Shown in pieces: positions 9,606 to 18,773 of a DNA stretch of 64,000 nt (within the stretch, counting starts at the first letter, position 1; each line of letters starts with the position of its first letter). The stretch comes from Burkholderia anthina. GTDB taxonomy: Bacteria > Pseudomonadota > Gammaproteobacteria > Burkholderiales > Burkholderiaceae. The DNA is taken from NCBI RefSeq assembly GCF_001547525.1, contig NZ_LNJP01000003.1:310001-374000 (forward strand), read 5' to 3'. The position numbers and the translations under genes are program-made. A model generated the notes under the pieces. It was not told the DNA's origin and ran no database searches. It was given only the letters and a program-made list of their open reading frames with translations.

Positions 9606-10367
9606 ATGAAATCAATACGAACGATAGTGGCCCTGTGCTCGGTCATTTCCATGCTCACGGCATGCGGCGGCGGCGACGACGCCGGGACCGTACTCGGCAT
9701 CTCGAAGCCGCAGGCGCGCTTCATCAACGCGGTGCCGGCCGGCCCGAACCTCGACTACTACCTGAATGCGAAGGTCGACCAGGCGGGCGTCGCCTACAAG
9801 GGCGTGACGCGCTATCACGACATCGATTCGGGTAATCAGACCGCGAGCTATGACGTATCGGGCACGACGACGACCATCGCGTCCCAGTCGTTCAGCGCGG
9901 CGAACGGTCACCATTACACGACGATCGCGCTGCCGAGCACGACGTCGCTGATCTCCGTCATCGACGATCCGTACGACAAGGGGCTGCTGTCCGACAAGGC
10001 GCGCGTGCGCAGCTTCAACGCGTCGCCGAATGCGCAGAACGTGGACGTGTACGTCGTGGCGCCGGGCACCGACATCACGACGGTCAGCCCGACGATGGCG
10101 GGCGCCGCCTACCAGAATGCCGTGCCGGCAACGACGCAGGATTCGGTCTACCTGAACGGCGGCACCTACCAGGTGGTCGTGACGACGGCCGGCAGCAAGT
10201 CGCCGATCCTCAAGACCGCGCCGGTCAACATCGGCAACAACGCCGACTGGCTGCTTCTGACCATTCCGTCCGGCGGCATCGGCGACGTGACGCCGAACGA
10301 CATCCACGTGCTCGTCGCGCAGGGCAACGACGCCGATACGTCCGCGCAGGAGCTGGGGCCGCAGTAA
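9606..10367 (+). CDS. DUF4397-domain lipoprotein
   Basis: Surface or periplasmic lipoprotein of unknown function, 253 aa. The lipobox is L-T-A-C-G (Cys about 20) followed by a G-G-G-D-D linker. There are two DUF4397-type beta-sandwich repeats, recognisable by the paired starts R-F-I-N-A-V-P-A-G-P-N-L-D-Y-Y (about 36-50) and R-S-F-N-A-S-P-N-A-Q-N-V-D-V-Y (about 137-151). A GAGAGG Shine-Dalgarno precedes the ATG. It is followed by a GC hairpin and a convergent gene. Confidence 0.8.
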   Translation: MKSIRTIVALCSVISMLTACGGGDDAGTVLGISKPQARFINAVPAGPNLDYYLNAKVDQAGVAYKGVTRYHDIDSGNQTASYDVSGTTTTIASQSFSAANGHHYTTIALPSTTSLISVIDDPYDKGLLSDKARVRSFNASPNAQNVDVYVVAPGTDITTVSPTMAGAAYQNAVPATTQDSVYLNGGTYQVVVTTAGSKSPILKTAPVNIGNNADWLLLTIPSGGIGDVTPNDIHVLVAQGNDADTSAQELGPQ

Positions 10368-10390
10368 CGCGGCAAGGGTCCGAAAACGGT

Positions 10391-10424
10391 CGCGGCGGCC
10401 GGTGCGATTGCATCGGCCGCCGCG
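10391..10424. terminator. Bidirectional GC hairpin
   Basis: An 11-bp perfect stem (arm CGCGGCGGCCG, 10391-10401, with 10414-10424) with a 12-nt loop lies between two convergent genes. There is no T-tract, so this is a likely but not certain terminator for both. Confidence 0.5.
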
Positions 10425-10480
10425 TGTCGTATACCGGGATCAAACGTCGCGGGATCAAACGCCGGCATCAATGCCGGCTA

Positions 10481-11032
10481 TCAGTCGTCCACCCGCTCGA
10501 GGCAGATCACGTGCTCGGCACGCGCGCCGTCGCCGTGCGCGATATCCACGTCGCCGACATGGCGCACGCGCCAGCCCGGCCGCGTCGCGATCTGCGGCAT
10601 GTTGCCGGACGGACGGCTCTCGATCCCGCCCAGCCCTTCGTCGGGCGTATCGACCGCTTCGTCGAGCGACGCGTTCGAATAGATCACGTTGTCCTGCAGT
10701 TCGGACGCGCCGGTGCGCGCCTCCATGCCCTTGCCGTCGACGTCGACCGTGTTGTCGGTCATCGCCATGTTCGCGTTGTCGAGCGTGACGATCCGGCCGG
10801 CGGCCCGGCGCACCGGATCGCCGCTGTCGACCGCATGCGCATCGACGTCGATCTCCGGCAGGCCGGTCGGCATCTTGCCGGCGACCGCCTCCGGCGTCAG
10901 CGGACGCCGCGCGACCTGCTCGGCCTGGGTCGCCGCGTCGGGCATGTCGCCGGCGGCCGGCGTCTTCACCGGGCTCTTCTCGATCTGTTCCCGCTGCTTT
11001 TCGGGGGTAGGGTTCGATTCCGCGTTCTGCAT
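10481..11032 (-). CDS. Hypothetical protein (possibly DUF3005)
   Basis: 183 aa, hydrophilic, without signal peptide or membrane segment. The N-terminal third is Pro/Glu/Lys-rich and looks disordered. The rest carries D-N-A-N-M-A-M-T-D-N-T and V-I-Y-S-N-A-S-L-D-E-A stretches. From memory it resembles Burkholderia-restricted DUF3005 proteins, but I cannot confirm this. A CAAGGAGG Shine-Dalgarno is visible just upstream of the ATG at 11032, which supports the start. It is convergent with the DUF4397 gene. Confidence 0.6.
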   Translation of the reverse strand: MQNAESNPTPEKQREQIEKSPVKTPAAGDMPDAATQAEQVARRPLTPEAVAGKMPTGLPEIDVDAHAVDSGDPVRRAAGRIVTLDNANMAMTDNTVDVDGKGMEARTGASELQDNVIYSNASLDEAVDTPDEGLGGIESRPSGNMPQIATRPGWRVRHVGDVDIAHGDGARAEHVICLERVDD

Positions 11033-11232
11033 CGCACCTCCTTGGCCGGCCGACGCACGCCGGCGTCACGCCGTCGCCGCCGGGCCGGAAATCGCTACAA
11101 CGGTCCTTGCAAATCTTTCATGCGCACCACTGGGCGCGCGCCGTCCATCTGGCGCACCTGCCGCCGGGCACTGCACCGGCCGGGAAGTGGGCGACACGCT
11201 CGCGCGCCGCCCGCCTGCCGCCCGGACGCGGG

Positions 11233-11499
11233 TCAACCGCCGCCGCTCGCGCCGGCCGGCGCCGAAGCCGCGCCCGGCAGGCTCGCGCCGGTGTCGCCGC
11301 TGCTGCCGGCCGCCCCGCTGCTGGGCATGCCCGATGGCGCGGTGGAGGGCGCGGTGGAAGGCGCGGCCGACATGCCGCTCGATGCGCCCGAGTCGGCGTT
11401 GTCGCTCTTCTTCTGGCAGCCGGCGCCTGCCGCGAGGCCCGCGATCAGGATGCCGGCGAAGACGGCTCGCGATACGTGACGAAATGAATATCGCTGCAT
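11233..11499 (-). CDS. Small Ser/Ala/Pro-rich lipoprotein
   Basis: 88 aa. The signal peptide begins M-Q-R-Y-S-F-R-H and ends in a lipobox with Cys near residue 27 (A-G-A-G-C-Q-K-K). The mature part is low-complexity (repeats of A-P-S-T), without a recognisable domain. A near-consensus GGAGGTGTC Shine-Dalgarno abuts the ATG at 11499, which decides the start and argues that it is truly translated. Function unknown. Confidence 0.7.
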   Translation of the reverse strand: MQRYSFRHVSRAVFAGILIAGLAAGAGCQKKSDNADSGASSGMSAAPSTAPSTAPSGMPSSGAAGSSGDTGASLPGAASAPAGASGGG

Positions 11500-11750
11500 G
11501 ACACCTCCGCTGATGTCGATGTGAAGGGAACCCGTTGACCCGCAATTTGCGTGCCGCGCGCCGGGCGGCGCGGCCGGGCGCGTTCCATTTGTTTTTCGAA
11601 TGCCGCCCAGCCGAATATTTAATTTCCCTTCGCCGCACCTGCCGCCCATACTCGCGAACAAATCCGAGACATAACGTCCACGGCGGCCGGGCCCGCGCCG
11701 CGTGCATACGCGGCCGGTTTCGCGCCCCGCACATGGAAGGAGACAACGGC

Positions 11751-13283
11751 GTGCAACTGGAAGCCATCCACCGCGCGGGCATCGGGCTCGGCGCGGACGA
11801 CGCATCGCATCGACACGATACGGCCGCGCGCGAGCCCGCGCCGAGCCCGCGGCTGCACAACCCCGATCTCGCGCCGACCCGGGCCGAAGGCCGGACGTGG
11901 GGCCGCTACAGCATCTTCGCGCTCTGGACCAACGACGTGCACAACATCGCGAACTACTCGTTCGCGATCGGGCTGTTCGCGCTCGGCCTGTCGGGCTGGC
12001 AGATGCTCGCGTCGCTCGCGATCGGCGCGGTGCTCGTGTACTGCTTCATGAATCTCACCGGCTACATGGGCCAGAAAACCGGCGTGCCGTTCCCGGTGAT
12101 CAGCCGGATGAGCTTCGGCATCTACGGGGCGATGCTGCCCGCGATGATTCGCGCGGTGATCGCGATCGCATGGTTCGGCATCCAGACCTATCTCGCGTCG
12201 GTCGTGCTGCGCGTGCTGCTTACCGCGATCTGGCCGGGCCTCGCCGCGTTCGACCGGAATGCGGTCTTCGGGCTGTCGACGCTCGGCTGGATCACGTTCG
12301 TCGCGATCTGGCTCGTGCAGATCGGCATCCTCACGTACGGGATGGAGATGGTCCGCAAGTACGAGGGGCTCGCCGGCCCGGTGATCCTCGTCACGACGCT
12401 GTCGCTCGCCGCGTGGATGTTCAGCCGCACCGGCGGCCACCTCGCGATGTCGATCGGCAAGCCGATGACCGGCCTGAAGATGTGGACGGAAATCTTCGCG
12501 GGCGGCGCGCTGTGGCTCGCGATCTACGGCACGCTGGTGCTCAACTTCTGCGATTTCACCCGTTCGTCGCCGAGCGCGAAGACGGTGCGCGTCGGCAACT
12601 TCTGGGGCCTGCCGGTCAACATCCTCGTGTTCGCGACGATCAGCTTCGTGCTTGCCGGCGCGCAGTTCAAGCTGAACGGCCACGTCATCCACAGCCCGAC
12701 GGAAATCATCGCGACGGTGCCGAACAAGCTGTTCCTCGTGCTCGGCTGCCTCGCGTTCCTGATCGTGACGGTGGCCGTGAACATCATGGCGAACTTCGTC
12801 GCGCCGGCCTTCGTGCTGACGAGCCTCGCGCCGCACCGCCTGTCGTTTCGCCGCGCGGGCCTCATCAGCGCGACGATCGCCGTGCTGATCCTGCCGTGGA
12901 ACCTGTACAACAGCCCGATCGTGATCGTCTATTTCCTGTCCGGCCTCGGTGCGCTGCTCGGCCCGCTGTACGGGATCATCACGGTCGACTACTGGCTCGT
13001 GCGCAAGCAGCGCGTGAACGTGCCCGATCTCTATTCCGAAGCGCCGACCGGCGCCTACTTCTACACGCGCGGCGTGAACCGCAACGCGCTCGCGGCGCTC
13101 GTGCCGTCCGCGCTGATCTCGATCACGCTCGCCGTCGTACCGGCCTTCAGCGCGATGACGCCGTTCTCGTGGCTGCTCGGCGCGGCGATCGCGGGCGGCG
13201 TGTACTGGCTGCTGGCCGATCGAAAACGGCATTACGAAGCGCGCTCGGGCGAACACATCGCGGTTGCCTGCGCGCGACACTGA
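11751..13283 (+). CDS. NCS1-family nucleobase/hydantoin/allantoin transporter
   Basis: Cation-coupled importer of the NCS1 family, 510 aa from the GTG at 11751, with about 12 membrane helices. The N-terminal N-P-D-L-A-P-T block and the F-A-L-W-T-N-D-V-H-N-I helix-1 motif are typical of the family. An AAGGAG Shine-Dalgarno 8 bases before the GTG favours that start over an in-frame ATG at 11733. The next gene encodes a hydantoin-racemase-like protein and then a LysR regulator, so the cargo is probably a hydantoin, allantoin or related ureide. That is inference from context. Confidence 0.85.
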   Translation: MQLEAIHRAGIGLGADDASHRHDTAAREPAPSPRLHNPDLAPTRAEGRTWGRYSIFALWTNDVHNIANYSFAIGLFALGLSGWQMLASLAIGAVLVYCFMNLTGYMGQKTGVPFPVISRMSFGIYGAMLPAMIRAVIAIAWFGIQTYLASVVLRVLLTAIWPGLAAFDRNAVFGLSTLGWITFVAIWLVQIGILTYGMEMVRKYEGLAGPVILVTTLSLAAWMFSRTGGHLAMSIGKPMTGLKMWTEIFAGGALWLAIYGTLVLNFCDFTRSSPSAKTVRVGNFWGLPVNILVFATISFVLAGAQFKLNGHVIHSPTEIIATVPNKLFLVLGCLAFLIVTVAVNIMANFVAPAFVLTSLAPHRLSFRRAGLISATIAVLILPWNLYNSPIVIVYFLSGLGALLGPLYGIITVDYWLVRKQRVNVPDLYSEAPTGAYFYTRGVNRNALAALVPSALISITLAVVPAFSAMTPFSWLLGAAIAGGVYWLLADRKRHYEARSGEHIAVACARH

Positions 13284-13306
13284 CACACACGCATACGGAG
13301 TCACGG

Positions 13307-14035
13307 ATGAGGATCCTGGTAGTCAACGTCAACACGACCGAGTCGATCACCGACGCGATCGCCGCGCAGGCGCAGGCCGCCGCGTCGCCCGGCACGGAGA
13401 TCGTCGGGCTCACGCCGCGCTTCGGCGCGGAGTCGGTCGAAGGCAACTTCGAGAGCTACCTCGCGGCGATCGCCGTGATGGATCGCGTGATGAGCTACGA
13501 CGAACCGTACGATGCGGTGATCCAGGCCGGCTACGGCGAACACGGCCGCGAAGGGCTGCAGGAATTGCTGACGGCGCCCGTCGTCGACATCACCGAAGCG
13601 GCCGCGAGCGTCGCGATGCTGCTCGGCCATCGCTACTCGGTCGTCACGACGCTCGACCGCACGGTGCCGCTGATCGAGGATCGCCTGAAGCTCGCCGGGC
13701 TCGATGCGCGTTGCGCGTCGGTGCGTGCAAGCGGTCTCGCGGTGCTGGAACTCGAGGAGAACCCGGCGCGCGCGATCGAGTCGATCGTCGGCGAGGCGCA
13801 GCGCGCGGTGCGGGACGATCATGCGGAAGTGATCTGCCTGGGCTGCGGCGGGATGGCCGGCCTCGACCGGCAGATCGAGGAATGCACGGGCGTGCCGGTC
13901 GTCGACGGCGTATCGGCCGCGGTCGCGCTCGCCGAGTCGCTGGTGCGCCTGAAGCTGAAGACGTCGAAGGTCCGCACCTACGCGCCGCCGCGCCCGAAGC
14001 GGATCGTCGGCTGGCCGGGCACCTTCGCGAAATGA
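13307..14035 (+). CDS. Asp/Glu/hydantoin racemase family protein, first catalytic Cys missing
   Basis: 242 aa, the size of hydantoin and allantoin racemases, which invert C5 of the ring with two Cys acid/base residues. The N terminus (R-I-L-V-V-N-V-N-T) and the second active-site segment I-C-L-G-C-G-G-M-A-G (C180) are present. The first site reads A-G-Y-G-E-H-G, with Gly75 where racemases have the first catalytic Cys. It may therefore act by one-base chemistry or have a different role. It lies 23 bp after the NCS1 transporter with an ACGGAG Shine-Dalgarno, forming a clear operon. Confidence 0.8.
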   Translation: MRILVVNVNTTESITDAIAAQAQAAASPGTEIVGLTPRFGAESVEGNFESYLAAIAVMDRVMSYDEPYDAVIQAGYGEHGREGLQELLTAPVVDITEAAASVAMLLGHRYSVVTTLDRTVPLIEDRLKLAGLDARCASVRASGLAVLELEENPARAIESIVGEAQRAVRDDHAEVICLGCGGMAGLDRQIEECTGVPVVDGVSAAVALAESLVRLKLKTSKVRTYAPPRPKRIVGWPGTFAK

Positions 14036-14049
14036 CGGGCCGCCGGCCG

Positions 14050-14072
14050 GCCGCCGCGTCGCGCGGCGGCCT
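14050..14072 (+). terminator. Hairpin after racemase gene
   Basis: Perfect 10-bp stem (GGCCGCCGCG / CGCGGCGGCC) with a 3-nt loop lies 14 bp after the racemase stop and before the LysR gene. There is no T-run. Confidence 0.45.
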
Positions 14073-14096
14073 CGCCTCGCCGGGACGCGTATCGAC

Positions 14097-15272
14097 ATGC
14101 GCGATCCGCTAGACCCGGCCGCGCTGCCCCGCGACGCGTCCGACAACTCGGGCGCGCTCGACGGGCTCGATGCGCGGCTGATGCGCATCCTGCTCGTGCT
14201 GCTGACCGAGCGTACCGTGTCGCGTGCGGCCGTGCGCCTGAACATGTCGCAGCCGGCGACGAGCGCCGCGCTCAAGCGCCTGCGCACGCTGCTCGGCGAT
14301 CCGCTGCTGGTACGCAGCCGCTACGGGATGGTGCCGACCGAGTTCGGCGCGCGCCTGATCGAGCCGTTGCGCAACGCGCTGCGCGTGATCGATTTCATCC
14401 GCATCCAGCAGCCGACGTTCGACGCGCGCACGTCGGTGCGCACCTACCGGATCGGCTGCCCCGACTACCTGAACGTGCTGTTCGTGCCGAAACTCGTCGC
14501 GCTGTTTCGCGAGCGTGCGCCGAACGCGCAACTGGTGTTTCATCCGCTCGGCGACGGGTTCGACGACGAGCGCGCGCTGGCCGACGGCGAGCTCGACGTC
14601 GTGATCGACAACCGGCCCGCACGCCGGTCGCGCTTCCGTCAGGACGACCTGTTCGACGACCGCGTCGTGTGCCTGATGCGCGCGACGCATCCGCTCGCGC
14701 GGCGCGGCGCGATGACGGCCGCCGGGTTCGCGGCGGCGCCGCAGCTGTGCCCGACGCCGTCGTGGCTCGAAGCGTCCGGCGCGATCGACCGGCAGCTCGA
14801 ACGCGTGGGCCTGCAACGGCGCATCGTCGTCACGCTCCCGCACTTCGAGCTCGCCGCGCATGCGCTCGTGCGCGCCGACCTGATCCTCACCACCACGTAC
14901 CGGCTCGCGCGGCACTACGCGAAGCTGCTGCCGCTCGCCGCGGTCGCGCTGCCGGCGGAACCGCCGGACATCGTGTACCGGATGACGTGGAACGAATCGG
15001 GATCGTGTGTGGAAGGCGTGCAGTGGCTGCGCGGGTTGATCGCGGAAGCGACGCGCGCATGGCTCGACGCCGACGCGATGCTGCCGGCCGTCGCCGCGAT
15101 CGCCGCTTCGGGTATCGATGCGGATACCGTGAAAACCGCACCGACCGTCGCCGAATCCTCGGAGCCCACCCGTCGCCCGCGCCGCACACCGGCCGCGCAT
15201 GGTCACGCGTCCCACCCGGCGCGCGTCGCGCAAGCGGCACGCATCCATCGCCTCGCGACGAAACCGCACTGA
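14097..15272 (+). CDS. LysR-family regulator (NodD-like subgroup), long C-terminal tail
   Basis: 391 aa. The HTH is at about 29-80 (T-V-S-R-A-A-V-R-L-N-M-S-Q-P-A-T-S), with a substrate-binding domain to about 320. An additional tail of about 70 residues is rich in Ala, Arg and Pro. Normal LysR proteins stop near 300-330 aa, so the tail may be disordered. It is on the same strand directly after the NCS1-racemase pair, and is probably their regulator. The ATG at 14097 is the first Met in frame near the domain. Confidence 0.85.
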   Translation: MRDPLDPAALPRDASDNSGALDGLDARLMRILLVLLTERTVSRAAVRLNMSQPATSAALKRLRTLLGDPLLVRSRYGMVPTEFGARLIEPLRNALRVIDFIRIQQPTFDARTSVRTYRIGCPDYLNVLFVPKLVALFRERAPNAQLVFHPLGDGFDDERALADGELDVVIDNRPARRSRFRQDDLFDDRVVCLMRATHPLARRGAMTAAGFAAAPQLCPTPSWLEASGAIDRQLERVGLQRRIVVTLPHFELAAHALVRADLILTTTYRLARHYAKLLPLAAVALPAEPPDIVYRMTWNESGSCVEGVQWLRGLIAEATRAWLDADAMLPAVAAIAASGIDADTVKTAPTVAESSEPTRRPRRTPAAHGHASHPARVAQAARIHRLATKPH

Positions 15273-15501
15273 CCGGCGCAGGCATCACGCGGCGTTCCCC
15301 TTCCGCCGCCCGCGCCTGCAACGATTCGCTGCTCAACCCGTGCACGCGGAGATTGTCCGTGCGATTCCCTATTCGGACTCAAGTCAGACTAATCCTATTT
15401 ACGCGCCCGGTACCGAATCGTCAGAATGCGTTCTTGAAACATCGCCGCGACCGTACCGCATCGCTGATTCACCCGGCCGCTATCCTGTCGAGAACCCCAC
15501 C

Positions 15502-15933
15502 ATGAAGAAAACGCTCGTTATCCTGGCCATTCCCGCCGCACTGCTCGCGAGCATCAGCGCCTTCGCCGATACGCAAGATTGCGCGACACGCATTCGTGCA
15601 TTGCAGACGCAGATCGACAACGCGAAGCGAGTCGGCAACACGCACCAGGCGATGCGCCAGCAGGCCGCGCTCGAACAGATCAAGGCCCATTGCACGGACG
15701 CCGGCCAGCTCGCGCGCGCCGAGCGCAAGGTCGCCGACAAGCAGCGCGATCTGCAGCACGCGCAGGACGAGGTGCGCGACGCACAGGCACGAGCCCATGC
15801 AGCCGAAGCGCTCGGCGATGCGAAGAAGTCGAACAACGCGCAACGCAAGCTCGCCGACAAGCAGGCCAGGCTGCGCGACGCCATGCGCAAGCTGCACGAC
15901 GCGCAAGTCGATCGCGACGCACTGAAAGGCTGA
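15502..15933 (+). CDS. Periplasmic DUF1090 protein
   Basis: 143 aa. A cleavable signal peptide (M-K-K-T-L-V-I-L..., cut after A-F-A near residue 22) is followed by an almost entirely alpha-helical, heptad-like domain rich in Ala, Arg, Lys and Gln. Cys residues sit near 27 and 57. This is the pattern of the DUF1090 (YqjC-like) family. The start at 15502 is the Met opening the signal peptide. It is convergent with the efflux pump gene. Confidence 0.82.
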   Translation: MKKTLVILAIPAALLASISAFADTQDCATRIRALQTQIDNAKRVGNTHQAMRQQAALEQIKAHCTDAGQLARAERKVADKQRDLQHAQDEVRDAQARAHAAEALGDAKKSNNAQRKLADKQARLRDAMRKLHDAQVDRDALKG

Positions 15934-16055
15934 CGGGATGCGTCAAACGACGTACCGGCTCACAGGCGCCGCGTGAGTGCGAGCCGCACCGGCAGCGAGA
16001 CGATCGACCCGAGCGTCGACAGCAGAACGATGCGCTGCGCATGCAAGCGTCCGCG

Positions 16056-17627
16056 TCACGCGGGTTCGCGCCTCGGTTGCGTAAGCAACTTGTACGCAAC
16101 GACGGCCGCAACCAGCGCCAGTACGCCGCTTACCTTCAGCGCATCGGCGAATCCGCTCGCGAACGCGGCCGGCGCCGCCTGTGCGAGCGCACCGGCAGCC
16201 GACGGCGGCACGCGGCCGAGCGCCTGCGCGAGATCACCGGCCAGCAGGCTCGACATGAACGGCGCGTCGACGAATGCGCGCAGGCCGGGCCTCGCGGACA
16301 GCAGCCCGTCGAGCCGCGCATGCGTACTGGCCGCCAGCACCGCGCCGAGCACGCCCACGGCCGTGACGATCGCCGAGAAGCGCGTCGTCGTGCTGATGCC
16401 CGACGCCATGCCCGTGCGATTCGGCGGCACGCACGCCATGATCGCCTTCTGCGTGTCGCCGTTCATGATGCCGGCGCCGCACCCCGTCACGAACATGCCG
16501 AGCGCGACGAGCCGGTAGTAGTCGCCGGCCGTCAGCGCCGCGGTCGCGAGGTTGCCCGCGCCGATCAGCGCGAGCCCGCCGGCCAGCACGCCGCCGGACG
16601 ACACGCGCGCGGCGAGCGCCGCGCCGAGCGACGGGCCGGCGATCATCGCGAACGCGAACGGCAGCATCCCGAGCCCCGCATCGATCGCCGACATCCCGAA
16701 CGCGTTTTGCAGGTACAGCGGCAGGAACGTCATCATCACCTGCGCGCACGCCGCGTAACCGAACATCGCGAGCACGGCGCCGACGAAGCGCGGCTGGCGA
16801 AACAGCGCGAGATCGATCATCGGCCGCGCCTGCCAGCGCTCCGCGCCGACGAACGCCGCCAGCAGCGCCGCCGCGAGCGCGAACCGGCCCAGCGTCGCGA
16901 TGGACAGCCAGCCGTGCGACGGCGCGCCGATCAGCGCCGCGATCGCGCAGGCGAGCGCCGCGCCGAACAGCAGGCTGCCGGCCACGTCGACGCGCTTCGC
17001 ATGGGGATCGTTCGATTCGTCGATCGCGACGTGCGCGCCGGCCGCCAGCAGCAGGCAGACGGGCAGGTTCAGCAGGAACACCCAGCGCCATCCGATCCAT
17101 TGCGTGATCGCGCCGCCGACGAGCGGCGCGATGGCCGTCGCGATCCCCATGCACATGCCCCAGATCGCCCACGCGCGTGCCCGCTCGCGCCCGTCCGGGA
17201 AACGGTTCGCGATCACCGCGAGCGCCGCGGTCAGCAGCAGCGCGGCGCCGCCGCCCTTCACCGCACGCGCGGCGATCAGCCAGCCCGCCGACGGCGCGAC
17301 GCCGCAGCCGAGCGACGCGATGAAGAAGAGCGCGAGGCCCGCGAAGAGCATCCGCTTGCGCCCGAAGCGGTCGGCGAGCCCGCCGGCCGGCAGCAGGCAC
17401 GCGGCGAACGCGGTCATGTACGCGCTGACGACCCACTCGATATCGGCGAAGCTCGCGTGAAAGCCGCGCGCGATGCTCGGCAGCGAGACGGCCACCACGT
17501 TCGTGTCGAGCACGATCAGCGAACAGGTCGCGGACGCGACGGCGAGCGTCGCGGCGGCAGGCAGACGGGCGCCGGCGGGCGGGGCGGCGGCCGCGCTTGC
17601 GCGCGACGCCGGTGAAGACTGAGACAT
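16056..17627 (-). CDS. MFS drug efflux transporter, DHA2 (EmrB/QacA) family
   Basis: Proton-driven multidrug exporter of 523 aa with about 14 predicted helices. The helix-1 motif is L-D-T-N-V-V-A-V-S-L-P (about 41-51). The loop 2-3 motif is G-G-L-A-D-R-F-G-R-K (about 83-92), and the helix-5 antiporter motif lies around G-P-x-x-G-G-like P-L-V-G-G-A-I. It is divergent from a LysR gene that starts 100 bp away, the usual regulator-pump arrangement. The substrate is not deducible. Confidence 0.88.
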   Translation of the reverse strand: MSQSSPASRASAAAAPPAGARLPAAATLAVASATCSLIVLDTNVVAVSLPSIARGFHASFADIEWVVSAYMTAFAACLLPAGGLADRFGRKRMLFAGLALFFIASLGCGVAPSAGWLIAARAVKGGGAALLLTAALAVIANRFPDGRERARAWAIWGMCMGIATAIAPLVGGAITQWIGWRWVFLLNLPVCLLLAAGAHVAIDESNDPHAKRVDVAGSLLFGAALACAIAALIGAPSHGWLSIATLGRFALAAALLAAFVGAERWQARPMIDLALFRQPRFVGAVLAMFGYAACAQVMMTFLPLYLQNAFGMSAIDAGLGMLPFAFAMIAGPSLGAALAARVSSGGVLAGGLALIGAGNLATAALTAGDYYRLVALGMFVTGCGAGIMNGDTQKAIMACVPPNRTGMASGISTTTRFSAIVTAVGVLGAVLAASTHARLDGLLSARPGLRAFVDAPFMSSLLAGDLAQALGRVPPSAAGALAQAAPAAFASGFADALKVSGVLALVAAVVAYKLLTQPRREPA

Positions 17628-17727
17628 CGGCCACTCCGGAACAGGATGAACGAGCCGTATGCTAGGCTTTCCCCGTATTGCCTGTCATTGATACTTCCAT
17701 GCTGTTTCATTGACGAAAACTGCAACC

Positions 17728-18606
17728 ATGAGCCAGCTCGAATTCCGTCATCTGCGCGCGTTCCTGAGCGTCGCGCAACACCTGCATTTCGCACGCGCGG
17801 CCGAGGCGCTCGACATGGCGCCGCCCGCGCTCACGCGGCAGATCCAGGAAGCCGAGCGCGCGCTCGGCGTGCGGCTCTTTCACCGGTCGCGCCGCGCGGT
17901 CACGCTGAGCGCGGCCGGCGAGGCGTATCTCGCGGAAGCGAGGGCCGCGGCCGAGCACCTGCAGCGAGGCCGCGAACTCGCCGCGCTGGCCGAACGCGGC
18001 GAACTCGGCCGGATCGAGATCGGCTACGTGTCGTCGGCCGTCTATTCGGGCACGCTGCAGCGCACCGTCGGCGCGTTCCGCGCCGCGCACCCGCGCATCG
18101 AGCTGAACCTGCGCGAGGTGCCGATGGACGACGTCGCGAACCAGCTCGACACGGGCCGGCTCGACCTCGCGTACGTGCGCCCGCCGCTGGCGCTGCCCGG
18201 CGGCGGGCGGATCGTCACGCTGCAGCGCGACGTGTTCGTCGCGGCCGTGCCGGCCGATTCGCGTTATGCGGCGATGGCGACCGTGCGCGCGGCGGACCTC
18301 GCCGACGCGCGCTTCGCTGTGCCCGAACAGGCGCTCGGCACGCTCGAAGTCGCGCGCCGCGGCCGCTTCGCGCCGGTCGTCGCCGCGCGGCCGGGCGGCC
18401 TGCTCGCGGTACTCGCGTGCGTGTCGGTGAACGGCTGGGTCGCGGTGATTCCCGATGCACTTGCCGGCTGCGTGTCGCTGCCGGGCGTCGTGTACCGGCC
18501 GATCGCCGGCAAGCCGATCATGTCGGCGCTCGCGCTCGCGCACCGGCGGTTCGAAAAGGCGCCGGCCGTGCGGGCATTCCTGCGGACGATTCGGCCGGCC
18601 GCGTAA
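17728..18606 (+). CDS. LysR-family regulator, divergent from efflux pump
   Basis: 292 aa. The HTH is at about 4-60 (L-R-A-F-L-S-V-A-Q-H-L-H-F-A-R-A-A) with a standard effector domain. ATG 17728 was preferred to a TTG six codons upstream because LysR proteins of this type begin M-S-x-L-E-x-R-H-L-R. It likely controls the DHA2 pump at 16056-17627. Confidence 0.88.
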   Translation: MSQLEFRHLRAFLSVAQHLHFARAAEALDMAPPALTRQIQEAERALGVRLFHRSRRAVTLSAAGEAYLAEARAAAEHLQRGRELAALAERGELGRIEIGYVSSAVYSGTLQRTVGAFRAAHPRIELNLREVPMDDVANQLDTGRLDLAYVRPPLALPGGGRIVTLQRDVFVAAVPADSRYAAMATVRAADLADARFAVPEQALGTLEVARRGRFAPVVAARPGGLLAVLACVSVNGWVAVIPDALAGCVSLPGVVYRPIAGKPIMSALALAHRRFEKAPAVRAFLRTIRPAA

Positions 18607-18773
18607 GACGTGCGCGCTCGGGCGCCGGGTCGAGCGCCGCCGCACCGGCCAAACCGGCCGCCCTCCGCACGAATATGCATTTCACGATTCGATGTTTGTC
18701 GCCCGGAAACCGATTCCGTAACCTGCCCGGCAGCCGCGCCGTCCGCGCGCGGATCACCGAGGACACGCCGCCG

